The notes under the pieces were generated by a model. It did not search any database. It was not told the origin of the DNA and saw nothing but the letters and a program-made list of their open reading frames with translations. From Bacillota bacterium (GTDB lineage Bacteria > Bacillota > Clostridia > Christensenellales > SZUA-584), in contig JAEYPS010000026.1 in NCBI GenBank assembly GCA_023410475.1, forward strand, positions 10,593 to 74,592: a DNA stretch of 64,000 nt, read 5' to 3'. The position numbers and the translations under genes are program-made. Below are positions 17,663 through 26,069 of this stretch, piece after piece; the first letter of the stretch is position 1, and each line of letters starts with the position of its first letter.

Positions 17663-20378
17663 GCAATACCTCCTGCTCAGTAAATTTTATAGAGCGAATT
17701 TCAAAATACCGCTTTTCATCACATTTTACTGTACATAACGAAGCGGAAACTGCATCGTATACAACTGGTTCTTTTTCTCCATCCGGCATTATTACGCTGA
17801 GACCATGTAGCCAGTCTTTTTCAACTTCAAATTCTACATTAGAAATGTTACCAGTAATTTTCATTTTGCCTAGGTATAATGGCCGATCAGCGTTTGTATC
17901 AATATAGTTAATCTGATTTATTCTACTATTTATACTTTGCCGTTTCCCCCGGATCTTTGATTTGCCGAGAACAATTTCTTGACCATTAAATCTGGACACA
18001 TCAGGGTTACCAAGCAGCACCCCTCGCATGAAGTGGATTTTTTGTGAAGGATTTACCACAAAGGGTGTACTTTTATTAATTGCAATGGTGATATCATACC
18101 AATCGTCAGGGATTTCAAATTGGTGAACTTGGTGTATACGTGTTTGAAATATTGTCTGAAACTCGTCATTGACCAGTGAAACATCAAACAATGCACTTGT
18201 GTCGCCAACGAAGCAATTATGCGCATCAAACGTTAAGGTATGGTCTGTAGAGTCATAGAGTATAAGCGGGTCATCTTGAAATATCTCTGAATATACGATA
18301 GAAAATGCTGGAAGGATAAGGTTGCCGATCTCGAAAGCAATATCAACCCGGTTTGCATTATTTGTGCTTTGAAAATCTGCAATACCGTCACCAATTGGGA
18401 ATACCCATCCATATTCACCAGAGCGCCTTCCTAATAAAGTCGCCTCATTGTTTATTCTCACTTTAAGTGTTCCTTCAATACCACTTAAAACCCTTAATTG
18501 AGTATTATTTCTCAACCCTTTACCCCACACGAGGCTAGGCAAAGGACCATTGTGCAGCGGTTCCTCATCATCTATACCCCACAACAAAGTAGGCTGAATT
18601 ATTTGAATTTGTCCTGACGTAAACGCGTAGGAAGCAACAACTTTTAATGGGTCAATGTGTTGATAGCCGCCGCCGTACTTTAAACGAATACAACAATGTG
18701 ACTTTTCATATATAGTTGTAGGATGAAAAGTTATTTCAAGCGATGGAGCAATAAAATATGAAAACTCAAATAAGACCTTAGTGGAGCTATTCAACAATCT
18801 GATTGTATGGACTTGATTATGGGTAAAAAATGTATACTTGTTTAAAACAAGGTTTCCATTTTCGACCTTGTCTGCGACTAGTGATACGCGTCCGTAATTG
18901 TTTTCATTATGAATAAGAAACAAATTATCACCCATGTTTGGTTCAGTAAATTGTAGTGTGAATTGCGCCAGCTTTTTATAAACTAAGCACTCAATTTCGT
19001 TCTCGATGTATCTTATTCTGGGTTCCGCTTGTTCCATTTCGATGATATGCACAACCTTATTTCGACTTCCAAAGAAAACGACCTTTGCACCATATTGAAT
19101 ACTATTAGTTTCAGAGGCGAAAAAAGCAAAGACTAGTTGCGATCTAGTGGTAACGCTATATGGTATCAATTCTTTTGAAGCGTTTTTCGGCAATGCAATA
19201 TAGTATGCTTGGTTAATCGGATTGACTGCTTTCCTTGTTTCTAGTACTTCATTGAATAACAGAAACTTTCGATACAGCATTTTTTTAGAGTCAAACAATA
19301 CTTTTCGTTCAGTCTTTATTGTAAATGAAATATTAAACTCTTCATAAAAGTATTGTCGGAAATCTGAAATCTGAATAGTCATATGTCGAATTCTTCTTTT
19401 GGGGCCTTGCCCAATGAAACGCATAGGTTCACGGGCAATGAATTCTGTGCCAGCGTAAATATACATATTGCATTCCACAATATCCATATCCGAGCAATAA
19501 ATATCTGGAAAACTAATACTTGGGACCATAGAATCATCTAGAATATATGTCGCATTTATTTTACTAAAATCAGATACTCTCGAAACTTTATTGGCTGTTC
19601 TTCTATGCTTCTTTGTTAATGATACACCATATTGTGCAAAAACCTTCTTACATGAATCTGCAATAATATCAGATTGTGCAAGAGGTTCACTGTATTGTAA
19701 ATGATCAATGTTGCCAATTATGATTTTGATTAAATCTGCCATAATCGTTGGCGTTTGCCTGAAACCATATTTTAAAGCGGCACGGATTTGGTATGTGTTA
19801 CCTTCAAACTGCATATCCTGATTCAATTCGGCATCATCATCAAGTGAAAATACATAAGTAAGCCATTTTTGAATATTTTCGAAGAGCGGTTCATCATCTG
19901 CAATCTGTTTATTAAATAAATCTTCATCCAAATATAGCTTTAAGAGCAGTTTGACCAGCGCTTCCAAAGATACCTTTGGAGCAAGAGCATGGAACAAAAT
20001 AAGCTCACGGAACATTCTCTTGTTCTGTTTTGAATGGAAAACTACTTTGTTGTATCTTTTAAAAATACTATCGTACAGGTCGTACGCATGAATTGAAATA
20101 TCGGCAGGCAATAAGTCCAACTGCTCATTTTCTGTAAGCAGCTCGGCCATTCTATCCCAAAATTTTCCTTCTGCGGCTTCACCCCAATTTTTTGCTTGCG
20201 TAATCAACCATACGAGTAAATATTTTGAAGTCGTGAGAGAAGGCTTCCTCGTATCACACTCTTTTAGCCCCTCCACAATTCTGCTTTTAATTACCGTAAT
20301 ATCAACATCGGAAAACTCATAAAGACCAATGATGGGGAGCGTCAAAGCATGTTCAATTTTGTGAAACGGATCGATCAT
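17655..20378 (-). CDS. druH: Large protein of unknown fold, Druantia DruH-like candidate
   Basis: 907-aa protein starting at MIDPFHKIEHAL, chosen because AGGAGGACAACAGT precedes it; a longer frame begins 27 codons upstream without a site. I see no catalytic motif. The N-terminal third is helix-rich, and the rest looks like repeated beta-sandwich modules with many hydrophobic/polar alternations. It is co-transcribed and overlapped with the DruE-like helicase. In Druantia type III the system is DruH plus DruE only, so position and size make this the DruH candidate. The name rests on context rather than on a motif I can point to. Confidence 0.55.
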   Translation of the reverse strand: MIDPFHKIEHALTLPIIGLYEFSDVDITVIKSRIVEGLKECDTRKPSLTTSKYLLVWLITQAKNWGEAAEGKFWDRMAELLTENEQLDLLPADISIHAYDLYDSIFKRYNKVVFHSKQNKRMFRELILFHALAPKVSLEALVKLLLKLYLDEDLFNKQIADDEPLFENIQKWLTYVFSLDDDAELNQDMQFEGNTYQIRAALKYGFRQTPTIMADLIKIIIGNIDHLQYSEPLAQSDIIADSCKKVFAQYGVSLTKKHRRTANKVSRVSDFSKINATYILDDSMVPSISFPDIYCSDMDIVECNMYIYAGTEFIAREPMRFIGQGPKRRIRHMTIQISDFRQYFYEEFNISFTIKTERKVLFDSKKMLYRKFLLFNEVLETRKAVNPINQAYYIALPKNASKELIPYSVTTRSQLVFAFFASETNSIQYGAKVVFFGSRNKVVHIIEMEQAEPRIRYIENEIECLVYKKLAQFTLQFTEPNMGDNLFLIHNENNYGRVSLVADKVENGNLVLNKYTFFTHNQVHTIRLLNSSTKVLFEFSYFIAPSLEITFHPTTIYEKSHCCIRLKYGGGYQHIDPLKVVASYAFTSGQIQIIQPTLLWGIDDEEPLHNGPLPSLVWGKGLRNNTQLRVLSGIEGTLKVRINNEATLLGRRSGEYGWVFPIGDGIADFQSTNNANRVDIAFEIGNLILPAFSIVYSEIFQDDPLILYDSTDHTLTFDAHNCFVGDTSALFDVSLVNDEFQTIFQTRIHQVHQFEIPDDWYDITIAINKSTPFVVNPSQKIHFMRGVLLGNPDVSRFNGQEIVLGKSKIRGKRQSINSRINQINYIDTNADRPLYLGKMKITGNISNVEFEVEKDWLHGLSVIMPDGEKEPVVYDAVSASLCTVKCDEKRYFEIRSIKFTEQEVLHV

Positions 20379-20841
20379 ACTGTTGTCCTCCTGCTTGAAA
20401 TGTAGTAACAATAATTCCCCATTATTGCTATAACCAGGGGCAGTACAAACTTCGTACAATTAGCCTAACCCGGGTAGGCCCAACTTTGCGTAATTCCCAT
20501 AGCTTACCATACAAATTGCATAATGCTAATCATCTGAAACCTTCAATTGCACTGACAATAATCTATTTCTATAAATAGTAACTGTTACAATAATAAGTAT
20601 AGCCCTGTATATGCCGTAAATCAACAACATTCCCAAGATTTTCACATAATTCATTCCATATATGGTACTGTATCTTCCCCAAATATAAAGATATATCATA
20701 ATCTTGAATAATCAGAAGGGGAGGAAGCTACATTTCATTTACTAGCCTCAAATATCTACCAATCCAATATGTACGGATAATAAAACAGAGATGTTTCCTT
20801 AACCGGACGCATCTCTGTTTTTCTATGCGAAAGGAGAAACC
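20379..20841 (+). promoter_or_regulatory. Structured leader and terminator before the DUF960 cluster
   Basis: The stretch has no gene. It contains the divergent promoter zone of the DruH-like gene. On the plus strand CTTCCCC (near 20670) can pair with GGGGAGG (near 20717), enclosing AAGAT/ATCTT. A clear intrinsic terminator, AACAGAGATG/CATCTCTGTT plus T-tract, lies at 20784-20822, only 20 bp before the start at 20842. A terminator so close to a start suggests an attenuated leader or the end of a small RNA. Confidence 0.55.
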
Positions 20842-21192
20842 ATGCTAACCATTACCACATGGCAAGATATCACATCCACCCAACATCGCATTAACCCAGA
20901 TGTCTACCTGCTCATTACCGCCCGTTTCCAACAACTATACTCCCTGTTCTGCTCAGACGAAAGCCTATCCATGGAACAATTCTCTTTGAAAGAGTATGGT
21001 GCTATCAACATTGTAGAATCTTATTCTGAAATCGAAGGCAAAACCTTTGAGTTGGTCATGAAGTTCAAAGTACATAAAACCATCGTATATGTCGCTGCAT
21101 ACCTCCACAACAACGAGGTATGCAGCGACTTTTACATTCCAGCCGATATCTTAAACTTAGAGCAAATCGAAGCATTAGAAAAGGAGCTTTAA
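20842..21192 (+). CDS. Hypothetical protein, first of a three-gene cluster
   Basis: 116 aa, ATG after AAAGGAGAAACC. I do not recognise the family. The protein is acidic with alternating helix and strand segments and no membrane helix or signal. It is followed after four bases by the DUF960 gene and then DUF1643. Small cytoplasmic proteins like these are frequent on Firmicute mobile elements and plasmids. Confidence 0.75.
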   Translation: MLTITTWQDITSTQHRINPDVYLLITARFQQLYSLFCSDESLSMEQFSLKEYGAINIVESYSEIEGKTFELVMKFKVHKTIVYVAAYLHNNEVCSDFYIPADILNLEQIEALEKEL

Positions 21193-21196
21193 ACCC

Positions 21197-21502
21197 ATGT
21201 TTGACAATCCCCGCTATATGACAAAAGCCATCTCTGAGCAGCTGCCCTTTGGCCTCCAGATTATCCTATGGAATCTCATTGATACCCTCCGGCAAACCCA
21301 GCAGCTCGACTACCTGCAGGTTTTCACCCTCTCCGCAGGCCGCAATCCAGATGGTACCACCTATCAACAGATCGTACATGCTCAGGAGGTACCGCCATAT
21401 CAGAGAACGGTAACCATAGCCAGCACACGACCTACCAGCTGCAAGATATTCTGTATCGACGACAAGACCCATTCCACGATGTTGTTTGCAGATGAATATT
21501 AG
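21197..21502 (+). CDS. DUF960 family protein
   Basis: 101-aa protein. RYMTKAISEQLPFGLQIILW at the N-terminus and YLQVFTLSAG with YQQIVHAQEVPPYQ downstream match the DUF960 pattern (Staphylococcus/Clostridia proteins, function unknown). An AAGGAG site sits in the end of the previous gene. DUF960 proteins are common on plasmids and integrative elements, in keeping with its place here. No catalytic residues can be named. Confidence 0.8.
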   Translation: MFDNPRYMTKAISEQLPFGLQIILWNLIDTLRQTQQLDYLQVFTLSAGRNPDGTTYQQIVHAQEVPPYQRTVTIASTRPTSCKIFCIDDKTHSTMLFADEY

Positions 21503-21531
21503 CCCTTACAATAATAAAAGGAGTATTACAA

Positions 21532-22059
21532 ATGAACGAGAAAAGCATCATCCGCACCGAGGCCCTGTATAACGATGAAAAGACACACCGTTACAGCCTT
21601 AAGAAGTCGTGGGACAATTCTAAGCCCTCCGCTAGTATCATTATGATATCCCCGTCTTCCCGAGCCAACGAAATAGCTATGGATGTCACCAGTCTGTATG
21701 TGGTGAACAACTGCTACCAGTTAGGCTATGGCTCGGTTGAAATTCTCAACCTCTATTCAAAACTCGATGCAGACCCATTTGAAAACGACTCTGAAAACAA
21801 TGAGTGGATACTCAAGAGCTGCCAAAAGGCCGATAAGGTTATCTTGGCATGGGGGAAGGGACAGACACAGAAAGCGGTGGATAATCGAATACAGGAAGTT
21901 TTAAAGCTGCTGGAGCCCTTCAGGGATAAGCTCTATGAGATTGCAGACAGTTCCGGCAAACATGGCTTTCATCCGTTAGGTGCTACTGTACGGCTTAAGT
22001 GGAACCTAATACCCTTTGCATACCCTGAAAAAGAAGATCGGGAGCAAAAGAAACCTTGA
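21532..22059 (+). CDS. DUF1643 family protein
   Basis: 175-aa protein with the DUF1643 pattern: an N-terminal RYSLKKSWD block, IIMISPSSRANEIAMDVTS, VEILNLYSKLDADP, VILAWGKG, and a C-terminal HPLGATVRLKW. The family occurs widely on bacterial mobile elements and has no established function. The ATG follows AAAGGAGTATTACAA. It ends eight bases before the convergent Xre regulator stop. Confidence 0.85.
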   Translation: MNEKSIIRTEALYNDEKTHRYSLKKSWDNSKPSASIIMISPSSRANEIAMDVTSLYVVNNCYQLGYGSVEILNLYSKLDADPFENDSENNEWILKSCQKADKVILAWGKGQTQKAVDNRIQEVLKLLEPFRDKLYEIADSSGKHGFHPLGATVRLKWNLIPFAYPEKEDREQKKP

Positions 22060-22066
22060 TGGTTTT

Positions 22067-22450
22067 CTATGCTCCCGATTCTTTGCTGTTACGCAACAGC
22101 TGTTTGATTTTAAGGTATTGGACTAACTCATGCCTATCCGATTCACTCCAGGTATCCAGATCGGCAAGTAACCGCAGGATGTCGCTGTCTTCTTGGGATG
22201 CAGAGAGCGTTCTTAATAACTCCAATATCCACGCAGGGGTCTTCTCGGAGTATTCCTCTTCACCCATGAGATAGGCTACAGTTGTTCCCAATGCCTCTGC
22301 AATGGTTTCTAACCCCTTTAGTGACGGCTTGGTACGTTCCTGCTCTACATCGCAGAGAAAGGAAGGAGATAGCTCTGTCAGCTGTCCCAGTGTTTTTAAG
22401 GTCAGTTTTCGCTGTTTGCGTAACGCTTTAATCCTTGGCCCTACAGTCAA
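22067..22450 (-). CDS. Xre-family repressor-type regulator
   Basis: 127-aa protein. The N-terminal Xre helix-turn-helix is LTLKTLGQLTELSPSFLCDVEQ, then a family loop (EALGTTVAYLMG) and a helical C-terminal region. I choose the TTG at 22450 (MTVGPRIKAL), because GGAGG stands eight bases in front and the domain begins there. A longer frame would read through the operator region. It is divergent from another small Xre protein, with two identical inverted 18-bp sites between them, as in phage-like repressor switches. It probably controls the right-hand cluster or the element's lysogeny-like state. Confidence 0.88.
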   Translation of the reverse strand: MTVGPRIKALRKQRKLTLKTLGQLTELSPSFLCDVEQERTKPSLKGLETIAEALGTTVAYLMGEEEYSEKTPAWILELLRTLSASQEDSDILRLLADLDTWSESDRHELVQYLKIKQLLRNSKESGA

Positions 22451-22468
22451 CGTGCATTCCTCCATAAA

Positions 22469-22550
22469 ATACGGTATATTCGTATTCCTAACCAGTATAG
22501 CAGAGAACCATTCTTGTGTAAACTGCAATGATAATACGAATATACCGTAT
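22469..22550. promoter_or_regulatory. Pair of inverted 18-bp operators between divergent Xre genes
   Basis: ATACGGTATATTCGTATT at 22469-22486 is repeated as its exact reverse complement at 22533-22550, 46 bp apart. Related half-sites (ATTCGTAATAACG, GCTACGAAT) follow to about 22585, near a TATAAT-like box at 22613. Their position next to two Xre genes makes them the probable binding sites of one or both regulators. Confidence 0.8.
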
Positions 22551-22653
22551 AAAATTCGTAATAACGTAGAATATATGCTACGAATCTTGTGATGTATTCT
22601 GTATTAACGTATAATATGGTCGGACAAGGAAGAAACGGCGGGGGTGGTGACGA

Positions 22654-22845
22654 ATGAATACGGGTAAAACGATAAGGAACATCAGGCAGCAACAGCATCT
22701 ATCTCAAAAACAGTTGGCTCAGCTTGTGGAGATATCGCCGTCATACCTATGCGACATGGAGAAGGGACGGTATAACGGCTCGGTTAAGGTACTCGAAAGG
22801 ATAGCGACAGCATTAAAAGTAGACTTGGCTACGTTACTGAAATGA
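22654..22845 (+). CDS. Small Xre-family DNA-binding protein
   Basis: 63-aa protein that is almost only a helix-turn-helix domain: LSQKQLAQLVEISPSYLCDM, then a second-half loop ending VDLATLLK. The ATG follows GGGGGTGGTGACGA. Single-domain Xre proteins of this size often act as Cro-like partners of the longer repressor transcribed divergently. The next gene starts 15 bases later, so they form an operon. Confidence 0.88.
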   Translation: MNTGKTIRNIRQQQHLSQKQLAQLVEISPSYLCDMEKGRYNGSVKVLERIATALKVDLATLLK

Positions 22846-22860
22846 CAGGAGGAAAATACA

Positions 22861-23163
22861 TTGCAGGATTTATACGCATTATTATGCTTAATATTAGGGT
22901 TACCGGTTGGATTGTTCTTTTATTGGCTGATTAATCAGCTCTTTGATATCTATTACTTTGGCTGCGGCGCGGTATGGGGGCTGTTCTGGGGGTGCTTGGT
23001 TGCCGGAGCGATAGTAATGTTTTTAATATTAGAGTTTCTCGGGAACTTGGCGTTCCCAATCGCTATCTTCTTTTTAATTGTATGGCTGATTGCTCGCAAG
23101 AAAAAGAAAAACCAGCCGCAGAACCCGAATGATAACAATAACCCAAATCAGAAGCCACAATAA
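22861..23163 (+). CDS. Small membrane protein of unknown function
   Basis: 100 aa, TTG start after AGGAGGAAAATACA. Three hydrophobic segments are visible (about residues 4-24, 36-57 and 58-75), followed by a basic and Asn/Pro-rich tail (RKKKKNQPQNPN). It could be a holin-like, immunity or accessory membrane protein, but no family can be named. It lies between the Cro-like gene and the very small hydrophobic ORFs. Confidence 0.75.
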   Translation: MQDLYALLCLILGLPVGLFFYWLINQLFDIYYFGCGAVWGLFWGCLVAGAIVMFLILEFLGNLAFPIAIFFLIVWLIARKKKKNQPQNPNDNNNPNQKPQ

Positions 23164-23224
23164 CGAAAAAGTCCATAGACGTTTGCAGCGATTGTGAGCT
23201 GATATTTTGAAAGGAGTAATATTG

Positions 23225-23296
23225 ATGGAGTTTCTAATATTCATAGCCGGTTTTTATATTAACGCTTGGTATTGCCTATTGCGCTTATTACTTTGA
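23225..23296 (+). CDS. 23-aa hydrophobic small ORF
   Basis: A tiny frame (MEFLIFIAGFYINAWYC then a Leu-rich tail) begins eight bases after AAAGGAG and is a single membrane-spanning segment. It is 12 bp upstream of a second small ORF that also has a ribosome-binding site. Size alone gives weak support; the ribosome-binding site is the main argument. Confidence 0.4.
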   Translation: MEFLIFIAGFYINAWYCLLRLLL

Positions 23297-23308
23297 TAGG
23301 AATGCAAC

Positions 23309-23416
23309 ATGATTGATTTTTTAATAGCCGGTAAAGCAGTGGAATTATTTGCGAAGGGGATCACTCTGGCAATCAGTTTGATTACAGCGATTACCCGGTT
23401 GAAGAATATACGGTAA
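23309..23416 (+). CDS. 35-aa amphipathic small peptide
   Basis: This frame reads MIDFLIAGKAVELFAKGITL and continues as one amphipathic or hydrophobic helix with a basic end (TRLKNIR). GATAGGAATGCAAC precedes the ATG. A degenerate second copy of the same peptide lies at 24891-24974, on the far side of the WG-repeat gene, which supports a real coding sequence. Possible roles are a membrane-active toxin, a leaderless bacteriocin-like peptide, or a small membrane regulator. The role is unknown. Confidence 0.55.
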   Translation: MIDFLIAGKAVELFAKGITLAISLITAITRLKNIR

Positions 23417-23593
23417 TCTATATTTTGGCGGCATTTTCACATGCCGCAAATATCGCCATGAAATGATAGGAATGTATGAAATAGTACGGGTATCCCGTAT
23501 TATCTGTCAGAAACAGAGAACTTATTTTGTGAATATTGTATAGAAGCAGTCGTACTGGTAAAATGTTAAAAACAGCATAAGGAGGATGTCATC

Positions 23594-24805
23594 ATGAAGT
23601 TTATAAAAATCATTACTGCAGCCATTACCGGTATTGTCATCCTATCAGTTGGGAATATCCCTCTATCAGCAGCGGATTCTCAGAAGAAGATTCCCATCCG
23701 TACCGAGTTTATCTGTGAATCAGTTGCGGGCGTAAAAGTTCATGATTATTCTAACGGCATGTTCGTAATAGAGGATAAAAACCATCGGTTTGGATATGTG
23801 GACAGTGATTTTAACGATGTCATAAAGCCGCAATATGACTCTGCACTGGCATTTCAGAATGGGGTTGCGGTCGTTAGCAAAAACGGAAAATACGGTGGGG
23901 TAGATATAACCGGAAAGACAGTGATCCCATTTCAGTATGATTCTTTTGGCCAATTTCAGGAGGGTCTGGCGTTAGTAGCGGTAGGCTCCAAAGAAACAGA
24001 GTATAGCTACGTAAAAGGTAAATATGGATTTGTCGATCTTCAAGGAAGAATTAAAATACCGTTGAATTGCGATAGAGCGGAACCATTCTATGAGGGGTAT
24101 GCCATCGTCACTAAGGACGGAAAAAGTGGTTTCGTAAATACTCAAGGAAAATTGGCCATTCCCTGTCAGTTTGATCAGGCATATTCCTTTCAAAATGGGT
24201 ATGCAGCCGTTCGGGTAAAAGATAAGTGGGGTGTGATCAATAAACAGGGGCAGTTCGTAATTTCGCCTGTTTGGGACGGTATCATGGGGGACGGTGAAAA
24301 CGGTGTATATGCTGCCATGAAACAAGAGCAGGGGGAACGCTACAGAAACCTCTATGGTATTGTCACGGTCGGTGATAACGTTGTTCTGCAGCCTGTCTAC
24401 GATGAATATATAGAATTTTATAAAGGCTATGCGAATGTTCAGGCAAGCAACGGTAAATATGGGTTGATGGATAAAGCCGGGAAATGGGCAGTAAAACCAC
24501 AATACTCAGCAATACTTTTTTGGCAAGATAATGATTTGATTGCATACACCAAGAACGGAACCTACGGTTACATGGATTTCCGCGAGAAGGTAGTCATCAA
24601 GCCTCAGTTCTCAATGGCGTATTCGTTTTCTGATGGTACTGCTGGAGTACAGCAAAATGGCGGTACTGGTATTATTAACGCAAAAGGGGAATATCTCATT
24701 TCACCGTCACTGGGATATATAGAGATCGTTCGAGCCACTGACAGTGATTTTATGATTGCTCAAAAACAAAACAAGACGGCGGTTTATCAGCTTATATACG
24801 AATAA
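23594..24805 (+). CDS. Secreted WG-repeat protein
   Basis: 403 aa, ATG after AAGGAGGATGTCATC. An N-terminal signal peptide (about residues 1-28, hydrophobic ITAAITGIVILSVG) is followed by at least seven WG/KWG repeats such as KNGKYGGVDITGKTVIP, KDGKSGFVNTQGKLAIP and KDKWGVINKQGQFVISP. WG repeats are beta-propeller or solenoid-like surface modules of unclear function. No membrane anchor or sorting signal is present at the C-terminus, so it is probably exported. A strong terminator at 24822 ends the transcript. Confidence 0.9.
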   Translation: MKFIKIITAAITGIVILSVGNIPLSAADSQKKIPIRTEFICESVAGVKVHDYSNGMFVIEDKNHRFGYVDSDFNDVIKPQYDSALAFQNGVAVVSKNGKYGGVDITGKTVIPFQYDSFGQFQEGLALVAVGSKETEYSYVKGKYGFVDLQGRIKIPLNCDRAEPFYEGYAIVTKDGKSGFVNTQGKLAIPCQFDQAYSFQNGYAAVRVKDKWGVINKQGQFVISPVWDGIMGDGENGVYAAMKQEQGERYRNLYGIVTVGDNVVLQPVYDEYIEFYKGYANVQASNGKYGLMDKAGKWAVKPQYSAILFWQDNDLIAYTKNGTYGYMDFREKVVIKPQFSMAYSFSDGTAGVQQNGGTGIINAKGEYLISPSLGYIEIVRATDSDFMIAQKQNKTAVYQLIYE

Positions 24806-24821
24806 AATATTGAATCATTAA

Positions 24822-24866
24822 CCCGGATGCTTTCTAAAAACAGAGCATCCGGGCCTATTTTTTTAA
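24822..24866 (+). terminator. Intrinsic terminator after the WG-repeat gene
   Basis: CCCGGATGC pairs with GCATCCGGG, followed by CCTATTTTTTT. It starts 16 bases after the stop codon at 24805. Confidence 0.9.
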
Positions 24867-24890
24867 GACCATGTCACATATAAAACATGT

Positions 24891-24974
24891 AAAGCGGTTG
24901 AAGTATTGGCTAAGGGGATTACTTTAGCTATTTGTTTGATTACAGCGATTTCGAAGCTGAACAAAAAGCGTTAG
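24891..24974 (+). pseudogene. Remnant paralogue of the 35-aa peptide
   Basis: Codons from 24891 read KAVEVLAKGITLAICLITAI and end KLNKKR with a TAG, closely matching the peptide at 23309. No start codon is available in frame upstream, so it looks like a 5'-truncated copy. The copies flank the WG-repeat gene. Confidence 0.6.
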
Positions 24975-24978
24975 TTTT

Positions 24979-25018
24979 AGGCCGGAGCATATCAGTATGT
25001 TTCGGCCTTCTTTTTTTG
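24979..25018 (+). terminator. Intrinsic terminator
   Basis: AGGCCG pairs with CGGCCT across the loop GAGCATATCAGTATGTTT, followed by a run of T. It lies five bases behind the peptide remnant, so that remnant was probably once an expressed gene with its own terminator. Confidence 0.85.
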
Positions 25019-25157
25019 CTTGCAAGATTATTATTAGTAATATAAAATTAAATTGATTTTTGTCTTTTTAGGGAAGCTTGCATTTAAAAAGATTCTTTTT
25101 AAAAATACACTAAATAATTCTATTTGTTACATTAAATTGACGTTAAAGAGGGATAAC

Positions 25158-26069
25158 ATGAAACCTTTTCTATTTGGTATAGATAATACTGTATCATTAA
25201 ATTCCATAATCCTTAAGGATTACGCTGATAAAAATAATTTATCTATATCTGAAGTTGTGACATATGATGAGCCATATAAAACATATGAACGTGATACAGC
25301 GAGAAAGTTAAATCAAATATTTCCAATGCTAGCAGAATATAAGAATGCTGAGAATAGATATGAAATACCAGAAGTAATAGCAGAAGTATTACAGCTTTTT
25401 CTATCACAAAAGAGTGGCGTCGGGAGTTATATAAGTAAACTGAAAAATGCTGACATAAAGAAAATCACATATGAAGAAACTACTGCTCAATTAGAAATGA
25501 TTATAGATAGATTAAGAATAAAATTTGGTGAAAACGAGCAATTAGAATATGTTGAAAAAGAATGGGTTGAATACATCGATTATTTACGTCAAATAAGAGA
25601 GATAAAAGAGTATTTGCATACATTTTTCGAAGAGCAATTTGAATTATATATTGCTTATATTATAGGTATTGATTCATTTCAGGATATTACTTCGATTATT
25701 GAGAAACCTGAACGTAATTATGCTAATCTATCAAGAGACTATCGAGATGAGCCTGATCCAGATAATCCTTACTTCTATGAAGAAGATCTAGGAAGGCAGG
25801 AAAGGATAGAACTTTTTAAAACATTAAAAAGATACATATCGGATTGCTTTGAAAAATGGAAAGAGTTTTGTATACAGTATTATCAAATGACTGATGAAGA
25901 TTACTTGGAAATTGATAGGAATACTCTAAAGCAAAAAGAAATTATTAAACAGATAGAAGATGTTGAGCAGCACATACTAGTCATCAAGTTATATAAGCTT
26001 AACAAGAAATATCAAAAAGAATTAGATACGTTAAAGTTATTTCCTGAAATTTATGATAATCTCCCATAG
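25158..26069 (+). CDS. Unknown AT-rich protein, possible accessory/defence cargo
   Basis: 303 aa starting at MKPFLFGIDNTVS, because AAAGAGGGATAAC stands before it; an upstream frame lacks a site. The protein is strongly charged and helix-rich, with long Glu/Lys/Tyr-rich segments, and has no membrane helix or known catalytic motif. Base composition is clearly more AT-rich than its neighbours, suggesting separate acquisition. It stands alone, with a terminator on each side. I do not recognise the family; abortive-infection type cargo is possible but unproven. Confidence 0.8.
   Translation: MKPFLFGIDNTVSLNSIILKDYADKNNLSISEVVTYDEPYKTYERDTARKLNQIFPMLAEYKNAENRYEIPEVIAEVLQLFLSQKSGVGSYISKLKNADIKKITYEETTAQLEMIIDRLRIKFGENEQLEYVEKEWVEYIDYLRQIREIKEYLHTFFEEQFELYIAYIIGIDSFQDITSIIEKPERNYANLSRDYRDEPDPDNPYFYEEDLGRQERIELFKTLKRYISDCFEKWKEFCIQYYQMTDEDYLEIDRNTLKQKEIIKQIEDVEQHILVIKLYKLNKKYQKELDTLKLFPEIYDNLP

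Noticed and set aside
12716..20378. DISARM (DrmA/DrmB) assignment for the large helicase pair
   Set aside because: DISARM splits the helicase and DUF1998 functions over two proteins and adds a methylase and a PLD protein; here both are in one polypeptide and no methylase is present.
22300..22600. Short direct or inverted motifs as a CRISPR fragment
   Set aside because: Only two inverted copies with no regular spacing or spacers; they fit Xre operators. No CRISPR array was seen anywhere in the window.
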